Below, piece by piece: positions 21,936-30,668 of a DNA stretch of 55,874 nucleotides. Source of the stretch: Fructobacillus pseudoficulneus (GTDB lineage Bacteria > Bacillota > Bacilli > Lactobacillales > Lactobacillaceae). The stretch covers positions 1 through 55,874 of the forward strand of contig NZ_FNWS01000008.1 in assembly GCF_900108455.1 (NCBI RefSeq), written 5' to 3'. Every line of letters starts with the position of its first letter. Positions within the stretch are counted from its first letter, which is position 1. Position numbers and translations under genes: made by a program. The notes under the pieces were generated by a model. The model was given only the letters and a program-made list of their open reading frames with translations. It did no database searches and was not told the origin of the DNA.

Positions 21936-23735
21936 ATGAAACAAGAATTTATTCGAAATTTCGCGATTATTTCGCACATTGACCATGGTAAGTCGACCTT
22001 ATCAGACCGCTTAATGGAAGCGACTAAAACGGTTTCTGATCGTGAAAAAGCGCCGCAATTGCTTGACAGCATGGGGGTCGAGCAGGCTCATGGCGTGACG
22101 GTCAAGTCGCGTACCGTCCAAAACCATTATTTAGGTAACGATGGTCATGAGTATCAATTAAATTTGATTGATACACCGGGACACGTTGACTTTAATTATG
22201 AAGTCACTAAGAGCCTCTCCGCAACGGATGGGGTGATTTTGCTGGTCGATGCTACGCAGGGCGTCCAAGCCCAAACGGTGGCTAATTGGCGGTTGGCTCA
22301 CGACTTAGGTTTGCCAATTTTGCCAGTACTAAATAAAATTGATTCGGCTAGTGCCCAAATTGAGGAGACCGAACAACAGATTATTGATCTCGACCCTTCA
22401 TTAGCCGCACAGGAAATCTATCATGTTTCTGCTAAGACTGGTTTAGGAATTTCTGAGCTTTTAGAGGCGATTGTTCATGAATTGCCGGCGCCGACTGGAG
22501 ACGAAAAAGCGCCACTGAAAGCATTAGTCTTTGACTCTGAATATGATGCTTTTAAGGGTGTGATTGCCCAAGTCCGGGTAATCGATGGCAGCCTGACAAA
22601 GGGCAACTCATTAGTGCTCATGGCCAATGGGCAAAAGCTACTGGCCAAAGAAGTCGGTGTTTATCGTCCCGACCGTGTTCCAGCAGATGGACTTGGGGCT
22701 GGGGAAGTCGGTTACGTTGTTACCGGAATTAAAGACCCAAAACAAGTGACAGTTGGCGACACCTTAACAAGTCAACAAGCGCCAACCAAAGCGCCGTTAC
22801 CGGGTTACCAAAAAAGCCAACCAGTTGTTTATGCTGGTATCTATCCAGTTGGCGATTACAAAGTGCTTCAGGAGGCACTACAAAAGCTAGCCCTAAATGA
22901 TACCTCCTTAGTTTTGACCGATGATCAATCGGAGGCAATGGGGCCCGGTTTTCGCGCTGGCTTCTTGGGAATTTTCCACTTGCAGATTATCAAAGAACGG
23001 CTAGAAACGGAATTTGGTGTCGAGGTCGTGGTAACGGCGCCAAATGTGTCTTACAAAGTTCAGGTTGCGCAAAAAGGCAAAGAAATCGAGACGGTCATCG
23101 TTAATAATCCAACTCGCTTTCCTGAATTTAGCCAGGTGCTAGCGGTCGAAGAACCCATGGTCCAAGCAACTATCACGACGCCAAATGAGTCTGTCAATGC
23201 GTTGATGAAATTGGCGGATGACTATCGGGGCGAATTTGCCGATATGGGAAACCAAGGGGATTATGTGCGCTTGGTATATAAGATGCCACTTTCTGAGATT
23301 GCTTATGATTTTTTTAATCAGTTAAAGTCGATTTCGCATGGCTATGCTTCCTTTAGCACAGCAGCAATCGGCTATCAGGAGGCGGATTTGGTGAAAGTTG
23401 ATGTCCAAATTAACTATGCAACCGTTGATGCGTTGTCCTTTGTTATCCATCGTTCTCGGGTGGAAGAGCAGACTCAAAAGCTCGTTCATGAGCTGAAAAT
23501 GACCGTACCGCGGCGACTCTATCCTATGCCTGTTCAGGCAGTGGTTGAAGGGCGAGTGGTGGCCCGAGTTGATGTGCCACCATTGCGTAAGAATGTGGCA
23601 GTAAATGGTAGTTCTTATAGTATTTCCAAAAAGCAGGCGTTATTACGCCGGCAAAGTGCAAATAAGCGGCAAGCTGCCCAGTCGGACATTGAGTTACCCC
23701 AAGCGGTATTTAATACATTGTTATCATTGAATTAA
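21936..23735 (+). CDS. lepA: Elongation factor 4 (LepA) type translational GTPase
   Basis: A 599-residue translational GTPase. The G domain has SHIDHGKSTLSDRL (G1), DTPGHVDF (G3) and NKID (G4). After domains II and III (EF-G-like) it ends in the LepA-specific C-terminal domain; SYSISKKQALLRRQSANKRQ resembles the basic LepA tail. EF4 back-translocates stalled ribosomes and aids initiation or assembly. It differs somewhat from core housekeeping LepA (for example VKSRTVQNHYLGNDGHEY where KAQAV-type wording is more usual). A second LepA-like paralogue elsewhere in the genome is therefore possible. The start ATG follows GGATGGAG. A terminator follows the gene. Confidence 0.88.
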   Translation: MKQEFIRNFAIISHIDHGKSTLSDRLMEATKTVSDREKAPQLLDSMGVEQAHGVTVKSRTVQNHYLGNDGHEYQLNLIDTPGHVDFNYEVTKSLSATDGVILLVDATQGVQAQTVANWRLAHDLGLPILPVLNKIDSASAQIEETEQQIIDLDPSLAAQEIYHVSAKTGLGISELLEAIVHELPAPTGDEKAPLKALVFDSEYDAFKGVIAQVRVIDGSLTKGNSLVLMANGQKLLAKEVGVYRPDRVPADGLGAGEVGYVVTGIKDPKQVTVGDTLTSQQAPTKAPLPGYQKSQPVVYAGIYPVGDYKVLQEALQKLALNDTSLVLTDDQSEAMGPGFRAGFLGIFHLQIIKERLETEFGVEVVVTAPNVSYKVQVAQKGKEIETVIVNNPTRFPEFSQVLAVEEPMVQATITTPNESVNALMKLADDYRGEFADMGNQGDYVRLVYKMPLSEIAYDFFNQLKSISHGYASFSTAAIGYQEADLVKVDVQINYATVDALSFVIHRSRVEEQTQKLVHELKMTVPRRLYPMPVQAVVEGRVVARVDVPPLRKNVAVNGSSYSISKKQALLRRQSANKRQAAQSDIELPQAVFNTLLSLN

Positions 23736-23755
23736 AATATTTCTAATTTGTAAAA

Positions 23756-23785
23756 AGGAGTCCCTTGGATAGGGGCTCTTTTTTA
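23756..23785 (+). terminator. Terminator of the lepA gene
   Basis: GGAGTCCC-TTGGATA-GGGGCTC stem with a T-run. Confidence 0.8.
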
Positions 23786-23821
23786 ATATTTAAACAAAAT
23801 TTTGATAAGTTTTGAACTTAT

Positions 23822-23850
23822 TTGACTTTTAAATATTGTAGGACTACACT
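23822..23850 (+). promoter_or_regulatory. Promoter of acetolactate synthase gene
   Basis: TTGACT (23822-23827), 17-base gap, TACACT (23845-23850), ahead of the ribosome site GAGGG at 23875. Confidence 0.6.
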
Positions 23851-23889
23851 GTTTTTATACTTTTAATAAAAAAAGAGGGATATTTGAAA

Positions 23890-25569
23890 ATGAAAAAATA
23901 CGGTGCAGACATTGTTACCGATTCATTAGTCAACCATGGTGTCGACTTGATCTTTGGAATTCCAGGGGCCAAGATTGACCGATTGTTTGAGACTTTGGAA
24001 CATCCACAAGCTGGACAAAAGGTTCCAAAGCTAATCGTGACACGTCACGAACAAAACGCTGCCTTTATGGCACAGGCATTCTCACGAATCACAGGTAAGA
24101 CTGGGGTCGTGGTTGCGACTTCTGGTCCTGGTGTTGGAAACCTTGTATCAGGAATGATGACGATTAACGCTGAAAATGATTCAGTTGTTGCCATCGGTGG
24201 TCAAGTGCCACGTAAGGACCTTTACCGTTTGACTCACCAGTCAACGAACTCGGTCGCTTTGTTTAACTCAATTACACGCTTTAGTTCTGAAATCCAAGAT
24301 CCAAATAACATCTCTGAAATCATTGCCAATGCTTTCTCTGCTGCTAATGGAACGCAACGTGGTGGTGCCTTTGTTTCATTGCCACAAGATATCGATGATA
24401 CACCAGTATCAATTGAAGCATTGCCAGTTGTTAACAAGCCACAACAAGGGGCTGCAGCGATTGCAGACCTGGACTGGTTGGCTGAACAAATTAAGGCCGC
24501 TAAGTTGCCAGTTTTGCTTGTTGGAGCCCGTGGTTCTGATGATGCAACGGTTGAAGCATTGCACGCTTTGTTGAAGGAAACACCATTGCCAGTTGTTGAA
24601 ACATTCCAGGGTGCTGGTGTGATTTCACGTGAATTGGAAGAATCATCATACTTTGGTCGGATTGGTTTGTTCCGGAACCAAACTGGTGACAAGTTGTTGA
24701 AGCAAGCTGATTTGGTTGTAACGGTTGGTTATGATGCCATCGAATACGAACCACGTAACTGGAACAAGGAAAACGACTTGAATATTGTTGCCTTGGATGT
24801 TGCTCCTGTACAAATCGACAACAACTTCGTACCACAGCGTCAATTGATTGGTGACTTGAGCCAATCATTGACACTCTTGAAGGACCGGGTTGCTGGTTAT
24901 CAAGTACCAGCTGCTAGCCAAGGTATCTTACAAGAAATGAAGGATGATTTGAAGGCCGCTGACGAACCTTCTTACACGCCAGCCGTGCCAACCCTTAACC
25001 ATCCTTTGAACGTGGTGAAGGCCTTGCAAAACCATGTAACTGATGACATGACCGTGTCAACGGATATCGGTTCACACTACATTTGGATGGCGCGTCACTT
25101 TAAGTCATATGTACCTCGTCACTTCTTGATGTCAAATGGTATGCAAACACTTGGTGTTGGTTTGCCATGGGCAATGGTTGCTGCCATGGTTCGTCCAAAT
25201 GCTAAATCTGTTTCAGTTTCTGGTGATGGAGGATTCTTCTTCTCAGCCATGGAATTGGAAACGGCCGTTCGTTTGCACTTGAACACTGTTCACATCGTCT
25301 GGAACGATAACAACCACTATGACATGGTTAAGTTCCAAGAAGAAATGAAGTACGATGGCGTTGCTGCCGGTGTTGACTTTGGTAACATCGACATCGTCAA
25401 GTATGCCGAAGCCTTTGGCGCTAAGGGCCTGCGTGTTGATACACCAGCTGATTTGGATGCTGTCTTGACGGAAGCCTTTGCTACAGAAGGTCCAGTAGTT
25501 GTTGATGTCCCAGTTGACTACTCACATAACTACGAACTTGGATCACAATTGATTGAATCGGAAGGGTAA
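23890..25569 (+). CDS. alsS: Catabolic acetolactate synthase
   Basis: Thiamine-diphosphate enzyme that condenses two pyruvates to 2-acetolactate plus CO2, leading to diacetyl, acetoin and butanediol. The 559-residue product has the three-domain ThDP fold. RHEQNAAFMA near residue 52 holds the catalytic Glu, and the ThDP/Mg motif runs from GDGGFFFSAMELETA near residue 443 to NDNNHYDM. IPGAKIDRLFE and NDNNHYDM are characteristic of AlsS rather than pyruvate oxidase or the anabolic IlvB. The start ATG 23890 is ten bases after GAGGG; an upstream TTG is too close to it. A butanediol dehydrogenase lies 3.4 kb downstream, but no acetolactate decarboxylase is in the window. Codon use is highly biased, suggesting strong expression. 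Confidence 0.95.
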   Translation: MKKYGADIVTDSLVNHGVDLIFGIPGAKIDRLFETLEHPQAGQKVPKLIVTRHEQNAAFMAQAFSRITGKTGVVVATSGPGVGNLVSGMMTINAENDSVVAIGGQVPRKDLYRLTHQSTNSVALFNSITRFSSEIQDPNNISEIIANAFSAANGTQRGGAFVSLPQDIDDTPVSIEALPVVNKPQQGAAAIADLDWLAEQIKAAKLPVLLVGARGSDDATVEALHALLKETPLPVVETFQGAGVISRELEESSYFGRIGLFRNQTGDKLLKQADLVVTVGYDAIEYEPRNWNKENDLNIVALDVAPVQIDNNFVPQRQLIGDLSQSLTLLKDRVAGYQVPAASQGILQEMKDDLKAADEPSYTPAVPTLNHPLNVVKALQNHVTDDMTVSTDIGSHYIWMARHFKSYVPRHFLMSNGMQTLGVGLPWAMVAAMVRPNAKSVSVSGDGGFFFSAMELETAVRLHLNTVHIVWNDNNHYDMVKFQEEMKYDGVAAGVDFGNIDIVKYAEAFGAKGLRVDTPADLDAVLTEAFATEGPVVVDVPVDYSHNYELGSQLIESEG

Positions 25570-25582
25570 TTCGCATTCAATT

Positions 25583-25627
25583 AAAAAACCACCTCGCTTT
25601 TGATATCGGCGGGGTGGTTTTTATTTT
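25583..25627 (+). terminator. Terminator of alsS
   Basis: AAAAACCACCTCGC and GCGGGGTGGTTTTT form a GC-rich stem with a T-run. It also serves the convergent TetR gene. Confidence 0.9.
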
Positions 25628-25658
25628 GCACTGGCAAATATGGTCGGTGCTGTACGGC

Positions 25659-26270
25659 TTAATTAGCTTGATGAGCGAGCCAAGCTGGCAAGATGATGTT
25701 ATCAACCAGTCGTTCCGGGGTTGGTGCTTGCTGAGGGTCTAGGAAGGTGTAGTAGCGGCGAATATTGCCTAGTAACATCAGGACTTCTTTGGCGGGAACG
25801 ACCTGAATTTCATCACGTTGAATGGCTCGGTTAGCAATTACCGTACCCAATCGCACAGCGCCAATTTCAGCTTTTTCGAGCAAATCGTCGCCAACTGTTT
25901 CACCGTTTACCACTTGATACATCGAGAACTTAATAAAGTATTGGCTGAGCTTGTCGTGAAGGTTCGCAATTTGGTGTGCATTTTCAATTAAATCACCCCG
26001 CAAGCTGCCAGTATCTGGAAAGGAGTGCTCATCGATGTTTTCGGGATAACCTGAATTTTCGTGGGCCCAATGGTGCACAGCATCCACTAGCAAGCTGCTA
26101 GGGGAGTCCCAGCGACGGTAGAGAACACTGCGAGAAGTTTCTGCTCGTTGGGCAATATTATTGAAGGTAACGGCTTCGATACCTTTTTCATCAAAAAGTT
26201 GTAGTGCCACGGCATAGATTGTTTTTTCTAACTCCAAGCCGCGTTTTCTTGTCTGTGTTTTCTTTTCCAT
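25659..26270 (-). CDS. TetR/AcrR-family transcriptional regulator
   Basis: A 203-residue regulator with an N-terminal TetR helix-turn-helix (about residues 15-62: AVALQLFDEKGIEAVTFNNI, then AETSRSVLYRRW) and a helical ligand-binding C-terminus. It is divergent from the MFS exporter at 26381, the usual layout for a repressor of its neighbour. The start codon at 26270 has no ribosome site, and a -10 box TAAAAT ends only six bases upstream, so the mRNA is probably leaderless. The operator palindrome in the divergent gap overlaps its likely -35 box, suggesting autoregulation. Confidence 0.88.
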   Translation of the reverse strand: MEKKTQTRKRGLELEKTIYAVALQLFDEKGIEAVTFNNIAQRAETSRSVLYRRWDSPSSLLVDAVHHWAHENSGYPENIDEHSFPDTGSLRGDLIENAHQIANLHDKLSQYFIKFSMYQVVNGETVGDDLLEKAEIGAVRLGTVIANRAIQRDEIQVVPAKEVLMLLGNIRRYYTFLDPQQAPTPERLVDNIILPAWLAHQAN

Positions 26271-26295
26271 AGCGCTATTTTAACATAAGAATTTT

Positions 26296-26343
26296 AGAAA
26301 CAAAATGTTTCTTATTGACTTTATAAGAAACAAATAGTACCCT
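26296..26343. promoter_or_regulatory. TetR operator and divergent promoters
   Basis: AGAAACA-AAA-TGTTTCT at 26296-26312 is a perfect 7+7 palindrome. A second dyad, TTTCTTAT-7-ATAAGAAA, spans 26308-26330. The exporter promoter TTGACT (26315-26320), 17 bases, TACCCT (26338-26343) sits inside the second dyad. The regulator's -10 TAAAAT is at 26277-26282 on the other strand. Repressor binding would block both promoters. Confidence 0.65.
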
Positions 26344-26380
26344 ATTTCAAGAAGCAAAATAAGTAAATGGAAGTAGAAAG

Positions 26381-27760
26381 ATGAATTTCAAACAAACACG
26401 GAATGTGTCCTTGATTTTGGTCTTTGGATTGTTAGCGCCAATGCTGGATACAACAATGACCAATATCGCCATTAGCGATATCGGTCGCGATTTACACACA
26501 ACGCTTTCAAGCGTTCAATGGATTATTACTGCCTATGTCTTAGCAACCAGTATCGCGGTCCCATTTTCGGGCTGGCTCACGCAGCACTTTAATGGCAAGT
26601 ATGTCTTCTTGGTGGCCCAGCTGTTCTTTGGTCTATCGTCAATTGGGGCTGCCTTAAGTCATGATATTAATGCCCTGATTATTTACCGAGTGGTGCAGGG
26701 ATTTGCCGCTGGCTTGATTATTCCATTGGTAACGACAATGTTAGTGAGCGTTGCACCGCGGGAATACTTGCAAAAATTGATGATGGTCGTCATGTTACCA
26801 ATTATTGTGGGGCCAATTTTTGGTCCGGTGATCGGCGCATTTGTTGTGGAATATGGCAATTGGCAGTGGATTTTTTGGATTAACGTGCCAATTATGTTGT
26901 TGGCAGCTGCTCTGAACTATTGGAAAGTGCCGGATATTCCAGCTACTAACCGTGCGGCAAAGATTGATGCAATTGGCATTGCTTTGCTTGGCCTTGGTTC
27001 AGCTGCCATTATTTATGGCCTGTCACAAGCTGGTGAGAAGGCAACATTCAATAACGCAGATACGTGGACTTATGTTGGCCTTGGCTTACTAGCAGTGGTT
27101 ATTTATCTCTTTTGGGGTTAGTATAAGAAGGAAAATGCCGTTTTACCTTTGGCCCTGTTCAAAGCACCAGTATATTCCGCAACAACGATTAACTTGGTGT
27201 TGGCCGGCATGGTCACAAACGGTCCAATGTTAATCTTGCCACTGTATTTTCAGCAGGGACGGGGTCTGAGCGTGTTAGCAACCGGTCTGTGGCTATTACC
27301 CCAAGGCTTCGGAATGCTCGTAATTCGGCCAGTTTTGCTGAAACTATTGGACCGAACCGGCGTACGTTATGTCGTTTGGTTTGCGCTTTCACTGGCATTG
27401 CTGGGAACGATTCCGTTTGCCTGGATTAATGCCCAAACTAATATTGGCGTTGTTAGTGTTGTGCTCTTTATCCGCGGCTTGGGCGTTGGTGGAGTAATTA
27501 TGCCATTGATGACTACCATTTTATTAGGGATGGAAAAAGACTTAATTCCACATGCTAATATTGGTGCTCGAATTTTCCAAAATGTTGGAGGGGCCTTTGG
27601 TTCAGCTTTGGTAGCGACTGTTGTAGCTGCTTACATTTCAACCCACCGGGTTTTGGGTGCGAATATTGCAGCTTATCAGCACGCCTTTTGGTGGTCAATT
27701 GGGATTACGGTACTAATGTTTGTGCCCGCGTTCTTCTTGCCAAAGAAAGTACAAAAGTAA
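26381..27760 (+). pseudogene. MFS multidrug exporter (DHA2 type) interrupted by an in-frame amber codon
   Basis: The first part (26381-27121) carries MLDTTMTNIAI in helix 1, the antiporter motif C region GPIFGPVIGAF near residue 147, and GNWQWIFWINVP, all of EmrB/QacA-like exporters. A TAG at 27119-27121 interrupts it after LFWG. The same frame resumes as YKKENAVLPLALFKAPVY and runs to 27760. Read through, it gives 459 residues, the length of a complete 14-helix transporter. A Trp TGG to TAG change would explain it (FWGW is usual here). The start is ATG 26381, with GGAAG/GAAAG as weak ribosome sites. Its TetR partner is intact. Confidence 0.8.
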
Positions 27761-27782
27761 ATCAAATTGCTTAAAGATAATC

Positions 27783-27831
27783 AAAAAAGGATAGCGACGA
27801 AAGCGGTAAGCTGGACATTGTTATCCTTTTT
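27783..27831 (+). terminator. Terminator of the MFS gene
   Basis: AAAAAAGGATA and TATCCTTTTT enclose a 28-base partly paired loop. Confidence 0.65.
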
Positions 27832-27902
27832 GATTGCCATTATTTTCTTGTTAGCCTGTTGCCGGTAACTCAGCGTAATAGAAATTTTTTAAAAGTCAGA
27901 AA

Positions 27903-27931
27903 TTGATGGGCAGGGTACTTTTTGCTACAAT
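27903..27931 (+). promoter_or_regulatory. Promoter of the TPP-riboswitch transcript
   Basis: TTGATG (27903-27908), 17 bases, TACAAT (27926-27931). Confidence 0.55.
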
Positions 27932-27949
27932 ACTAGTAACAATGAAACA

Positions 27950-28071
27950 AATGTTTAGGGGTGCTCTCTTTGAGCTGAGACGTCGGTTGGCGACCCTTTG
28001 AACCTGTGCTGGTAAACCTCGCGAAGGGAAAACAATGTTCAATGGTTTTTTGCCATGAACATTGTTTTTTT
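27950..28071 (+). promoter_or_regulatory. TPP riboswitch with transcription terminator
   Basis: The THI-box landmarks are all present in order: GGGGTGC, GCTGAGA, CCCTTTGAACCTG, CTGGTAA and GCGAAGGGAA. They form the thiamine-pyrophosphate aptamer at about 27953-28030. Immediately after, ACAATGTTCAATGG and CCATGAACATTGT form a terminator with a T7 run (28031-28071). High TPP should end transcription before tenA. The mechanism follows from the known class. Confidence 0.93.
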
Positions 28072-28097
28072 GTGCAATTTCTAAGGAGATCTAGAGG

Positions 28098-28766
28098 ATG
28101 ACACAGGAACGACAAGGGCTTTTAGCGATGGTAGAACGGGCAAAGCCCATTTGGCAGGAAAGCTATCAAAGTAATTTTATTCAGGAAATACAGGCGGGAA
28201 GCCTTGACCAAGGCAGGTTAGTGAATTATTTGATTCAAGATCAGCTATTTTTAGCGGCCTATGCGCGTTTCGCCGGTCAGGCCATGGCGTTAGCGCCGAC
28301 AATGGAGGATTTGCGTTTTTATTATAGTACGCTGTCCTATTTAGCAGATACAGGTAACGATTCGGCAGACTCTTGGCAACAACAATTTTTAAGAGAACAG
28401 GGTGTTAATTTAGACGATTATGATCAAGAAAATCTAAAACCAGCCACCAAAGAACTCATTGCAGCCATGCAATCAATTGTTGCTGGGGGTAGAGCGGAAG
28501 AGATGATGGTGTCTCTTTTTCCGTGCCTAGTTAGCTATTCTTACATTTTTCAGTTGGTGGCAGACCATGCTGACCTTTCGGCAGAAAATATTTATGCAGA
28601 CTTCTTTAAAGATTATGCAACAAAAGAATATCAACTTGCTTGTCAGCGCTGGTTGACGTACGGCCAGCAGTATTTAGAAAAGCGACAGGCTGTTGATGAT
28701 TATAAATTAGAAAATATTTTCCTGCGGGTAAGTAGGCTAGAAACGTTATTCTGGCAGTCTTTTTGA
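28098..28766 (+). CDS. tenA: Thiaminase II / aminopyrimidine aminohydrolase
   Basis: TenA-family all-helical enzyme that hydrolyses aminopyrimidine thiamin-degradation products, salvaging HMP. The 222-residue length is typical. The nucleophilic cysteine is in SLFPCLVSYSYIF near residue 139. YLIQDQLFLAAYARF near residue 40 and YSTLSYLADTGN near residue 75 match the active-site helices, including the conserved Asp and Tyr. The gene stands alone under the TPP riboswitch, with no thiM, thiE or thiD next to it, so it probably supplies HMP salvage to genes elsewhere. The start ATG follows AAGGAG by nine bases. Confidence 0.92.
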   Translation: MTQERQGLLAMVERAKPIWQESYQSNFIQEIQAGSLDQGRLVNYLIQDQLFLAAYARFAGQAMALAPTMEDLRFYYSTLSYLADTGNDSADSWQQQFLREQGVNLDDYDQENLKPATKELIAAMQSIVAGGRAEEMMVSLFPCLVSYSYIFQLVADHADLSAENIYADFFKDYATKEYQLACQRWLTYGQQYLEKRQAVDDYKLENIFLRVSRLETLFWQSF

Positions 28767-28933
28767 GAGTTTTTATTAATTTCTAAGAAAGAGCATTCTA
28801 ATTTGTGAGGAAGATAATTAGCTGTTAGTAATGACAAATGAATTATTTAAGTTTATACTGTAATCAGATAGATACATTGACGTATCAGAAACAATAATCT
28901 TGTTAAAAAGTAAAACTTTTTGGGAGCTAATTA

Positions 28934-29986
28934 ATGAAGGCAGCAGTCTGGCATGGCGCAAAGGACGTCAGAATTGAAAAAATTGAATTAAAGCCACTCG
29001 AAGCTGACGAAGTCCGTGTCAAGGTTGCTTACGCTGGTATTTGTGGCAGTGATTTGCATGAGTACCAGGAAGGTCCAGTGATGATTCCAGCTGCCTTTCC
29101 CGACCCACTAACGAATCGACAAGCTCCTTTGGTTCTAGGACATGAATTTTCAGGAATTGTCGACGAGGTTGGGGCCGATGTCACTGGCTTTAAACCGGGC
29201 GATCACATAGCTGTGAATCCGGTGATTACTAAAAACGAGTCAGCTGATGATGTCGATGTTTACGACGGTTACAGTTTCATTGGCCTAAATACTGATGGTG
29301 GCTTTGCTGCCTATGCCAAGGTACCCGAATTAAATCTTTATCATCTACCAGAGGGCTTTCCGTTGAAGGAAGCAGCAGTGATTGAGCCGGCAGCCGTGGC
29401 TGTCCAAGCGACTAAAGAGGGTGGACTAAAGGTTGGTCAAAGTGTCGTTATCTTTGGTGCTGGCCCAATTGGTGCAATGCTAGCTGCTGTTGCTCGAGCA
29501 GTTGGGGCTGCCAAAATTGTGGTGGTTGATCTCGCTGAAGAACGGTTAGCAATCGCCAGAAAAATGGGCGCAACGGACACGGTTAATGCGAGTCATGTTC
29601 TGAATATTCGTGATGCGGTTCGTGATATTCTACCTGAGGGAGCGGATGTATCCTTTGAAGTTGCCGGCGTCCAACAGACCTTTGATGAAGGCGTTCAGTC
29701 AACTAAGCCGCGCGGTAGTTTTGTGATTGTTTCGATTGTCGCTCATCCGCTCAGTTTGGATGTCCGTCAGTTGATGAATTCAGGTGTGCGCATTGCTACC
29801 TCAATCGCTTATTCCCGAGAAACATTCCAGCAAACAATTGACCTGGTTGTGAGTGGCCAAATTGATGTCAATGACATTTTTACCAGTGAAATTCGGTTAA
29901 ATGACTTGGTTCATAAGGGTATTGTTGCTTTGATGGATGATAAGCACCAGGAAAAAATCATCGTTAACCTAACCAAAGAAAAATAA
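28934..29986 (+). CDS. 2,3-butanediol dehydrogenase (zinc MDR family)
   Basis: A 350-residue zinc-dependent medium-chain dehydrogenase. CGSDLHEYQEG near residue 37 and LGHEFSGIVDEVG near residue 68 supply the catalytic zinc ligands. The NAD-binding Rossmann motif GAGPIGAM is near residue 176. The sequence pattern (long PDPLTNRQAPLVLGHEF insert, FIGLNTDGGFAAYAKVP) matches (R,R)-butanediol/acetoin reductases. The four structural-zinc cysteines of some MDR enzymes are absent, as expected for this subgroup. With alsS it would take pyruvate to butanediol, regenerating NAD. The start ATG follows GGGAG. Its own terminator follows, so it is monocistronic. Confidence 0.9.
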   Translation: MKAAVWHGAKDVRIEKIELKPLEADEVRVKVAYAGICGSDLHEYQEGPVMIPAAFPDPLTNRQAPLVLGHEFSGIVDEVGADVTGFKPGDHIAVNPVITKNESADDVDVYDGYSFIGLNTDGGFAAYAKVPELNLYHLPEGFPLKEAAVIEPAAVAVQATKEGGLKVGQSVVIFGAGPIGAMLAAVARAVGAAKIVVVDLAEERLAIARKMGATDTVNASHVLNIRDAVRDILPEGADVSFEVAGVQQTFDEGVQSTKPRGSFVIVSIVAHPLSLDVRQLMNSGVRIATSIAYSRETFQQTIDLVVSGQIDVNDIFTSEIRLNDLVHKGIVALMDDKHQEKIIVNLTKEK

Positions 29987-30000
29987 TTTTTAAAAGTAAG

Positions 30001-30029
30001 CAGGATAGCTGATGGCTATCCTGTTTTTT
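30001..30029 (+). terminator. Terminator of the butanediol dehydrogenase gene
   Basis: CAGGATAGC-TGATG-GCTATCCTG then T6. Confidence 0.93.
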
Positions 30030-30081
30030 ATGTGCAATTTTAGCTGCTACTAGGTAAATTTCCAATTTTTTAATCAATAGG

Positions 30082-30136
30082 GTTTACAAATGTAAACTCA
30101 GAAGTTATACTTTGTTTGTGGTTTACAAATGTAAAC
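30082..30136 (+). promoter_or_regulatory. Copper operon promoter with two cop boxes
   Basis: GTTTACAAATGTAAAC occurs twice (30082-30097 and 30121-30136), each containing the CopY operator TACAnnTGTA. The promoter is TTTACA (30083-30088, inside the first box), 17 bases, TATACT (30106-30111), so the two boxes bracket the -10 element. CopY with zinc would repress; Cu(I) would release it (family knowledge). Confidence 0.9.
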
Positions 30137-30170
30137 ACGTTATTTTCATGCTTGGAGGATGATAACAGCG

Positions 30171-30605
30171 ATGAACATCACAGACACAGAACAAGCGATT
30201 ATGCGCATTATTTGGACGAAGAAACAGGCAACCGGTCGGGAAATCATCACCGAAGCCCAGTTGTCTCATGACTGGTCCAGTTCAACGATTAAGACATTAA
30301 TTCGCCGGTTGACTGATAAAGGAATGATTACGGTGGATAAGTCTAAGAGCGTTTTTACCTATTTGCCGGCAGTTTCCGAAAATGATGCAACAGATGATCA
30401 AGCAAAACGCTTATTTGAATCAGTTTGTGATGCCTACAAGGGGACGCTCTTGACTGAACTCATTCAAAGCGAACCATTAAGTCAGTCTGATATTGTCAAA
30501 ATGCAGGAAATCTTAGCTAATCGTGCAAAAACAGCGCCAAAGCAGGTTGATTGTCATTGCCTTCATGAAGATATGGATGAAGCATGCGCGATGCATGCAC
30601 ACTAA
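30171..30605 (+). CDS. copY: Copper-responsive repressor CopY
   Basis: A 144-residue BlaI/MecI/CopY-family winged-helix repressor. ATGREIITEAQLSHDWSSSTIKTLIRRL near residue 20-45 is the recognition helix region. The C-terminal metal site normally reads CxCxxxxCxC. Here it is CHC, a 7-residue gap, then C-A-M-H, so it is degenerate, with one cysteine missing and His/Met nearby. The ATG at 30171 fits the family N-terminus (MNITDTEQAIMRIIW); an ATG at 30159 touches the ribosome site GGAGG directly. First gene of the copper operon; it binds the two cop boxes upstream. Confidence 0.93.
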   Translation: MNITDTEQAIMRIIWTKKQATGREIITEAQLSHDWSSSTIKTLIRRLTDKGMITVDKSKSVFTYLPAVSENDATDDQAKRLFESVCDAYKGTLLTELIQSEPLSQSDIVKMQEILANRAKTAPKQVDCHCLHEDMDEACAMHAH

Positions 30606-30640
30606 AACTGTCGACGAGGTGATCACCGCTTTCAGTTTTT
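30604..30640 (+). terminator. Intra-operon hairpin between copY and the cupredoxin gene
   Basis: AAAACTG and CAGTTTTT enclose the palindrome GGTGATCACC. It could be a partial terminator that lowers downstream expression, or an mRNA processing or stability element. Confidence 0.5.
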
Positions 30641-30668
30641 AAGTTAGCAGTTAATAAAAGGAGAAAGT

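Noticed and set aside
23890-25569. Pyruvate oxidase or anabolic IlvB instead of AlsS
   Set aside because: Motifs IPGAKIDRLFE and NDNNHYDM are those of catabolic AlsS, and no small regulatory subunit gene (ilvN) follows.
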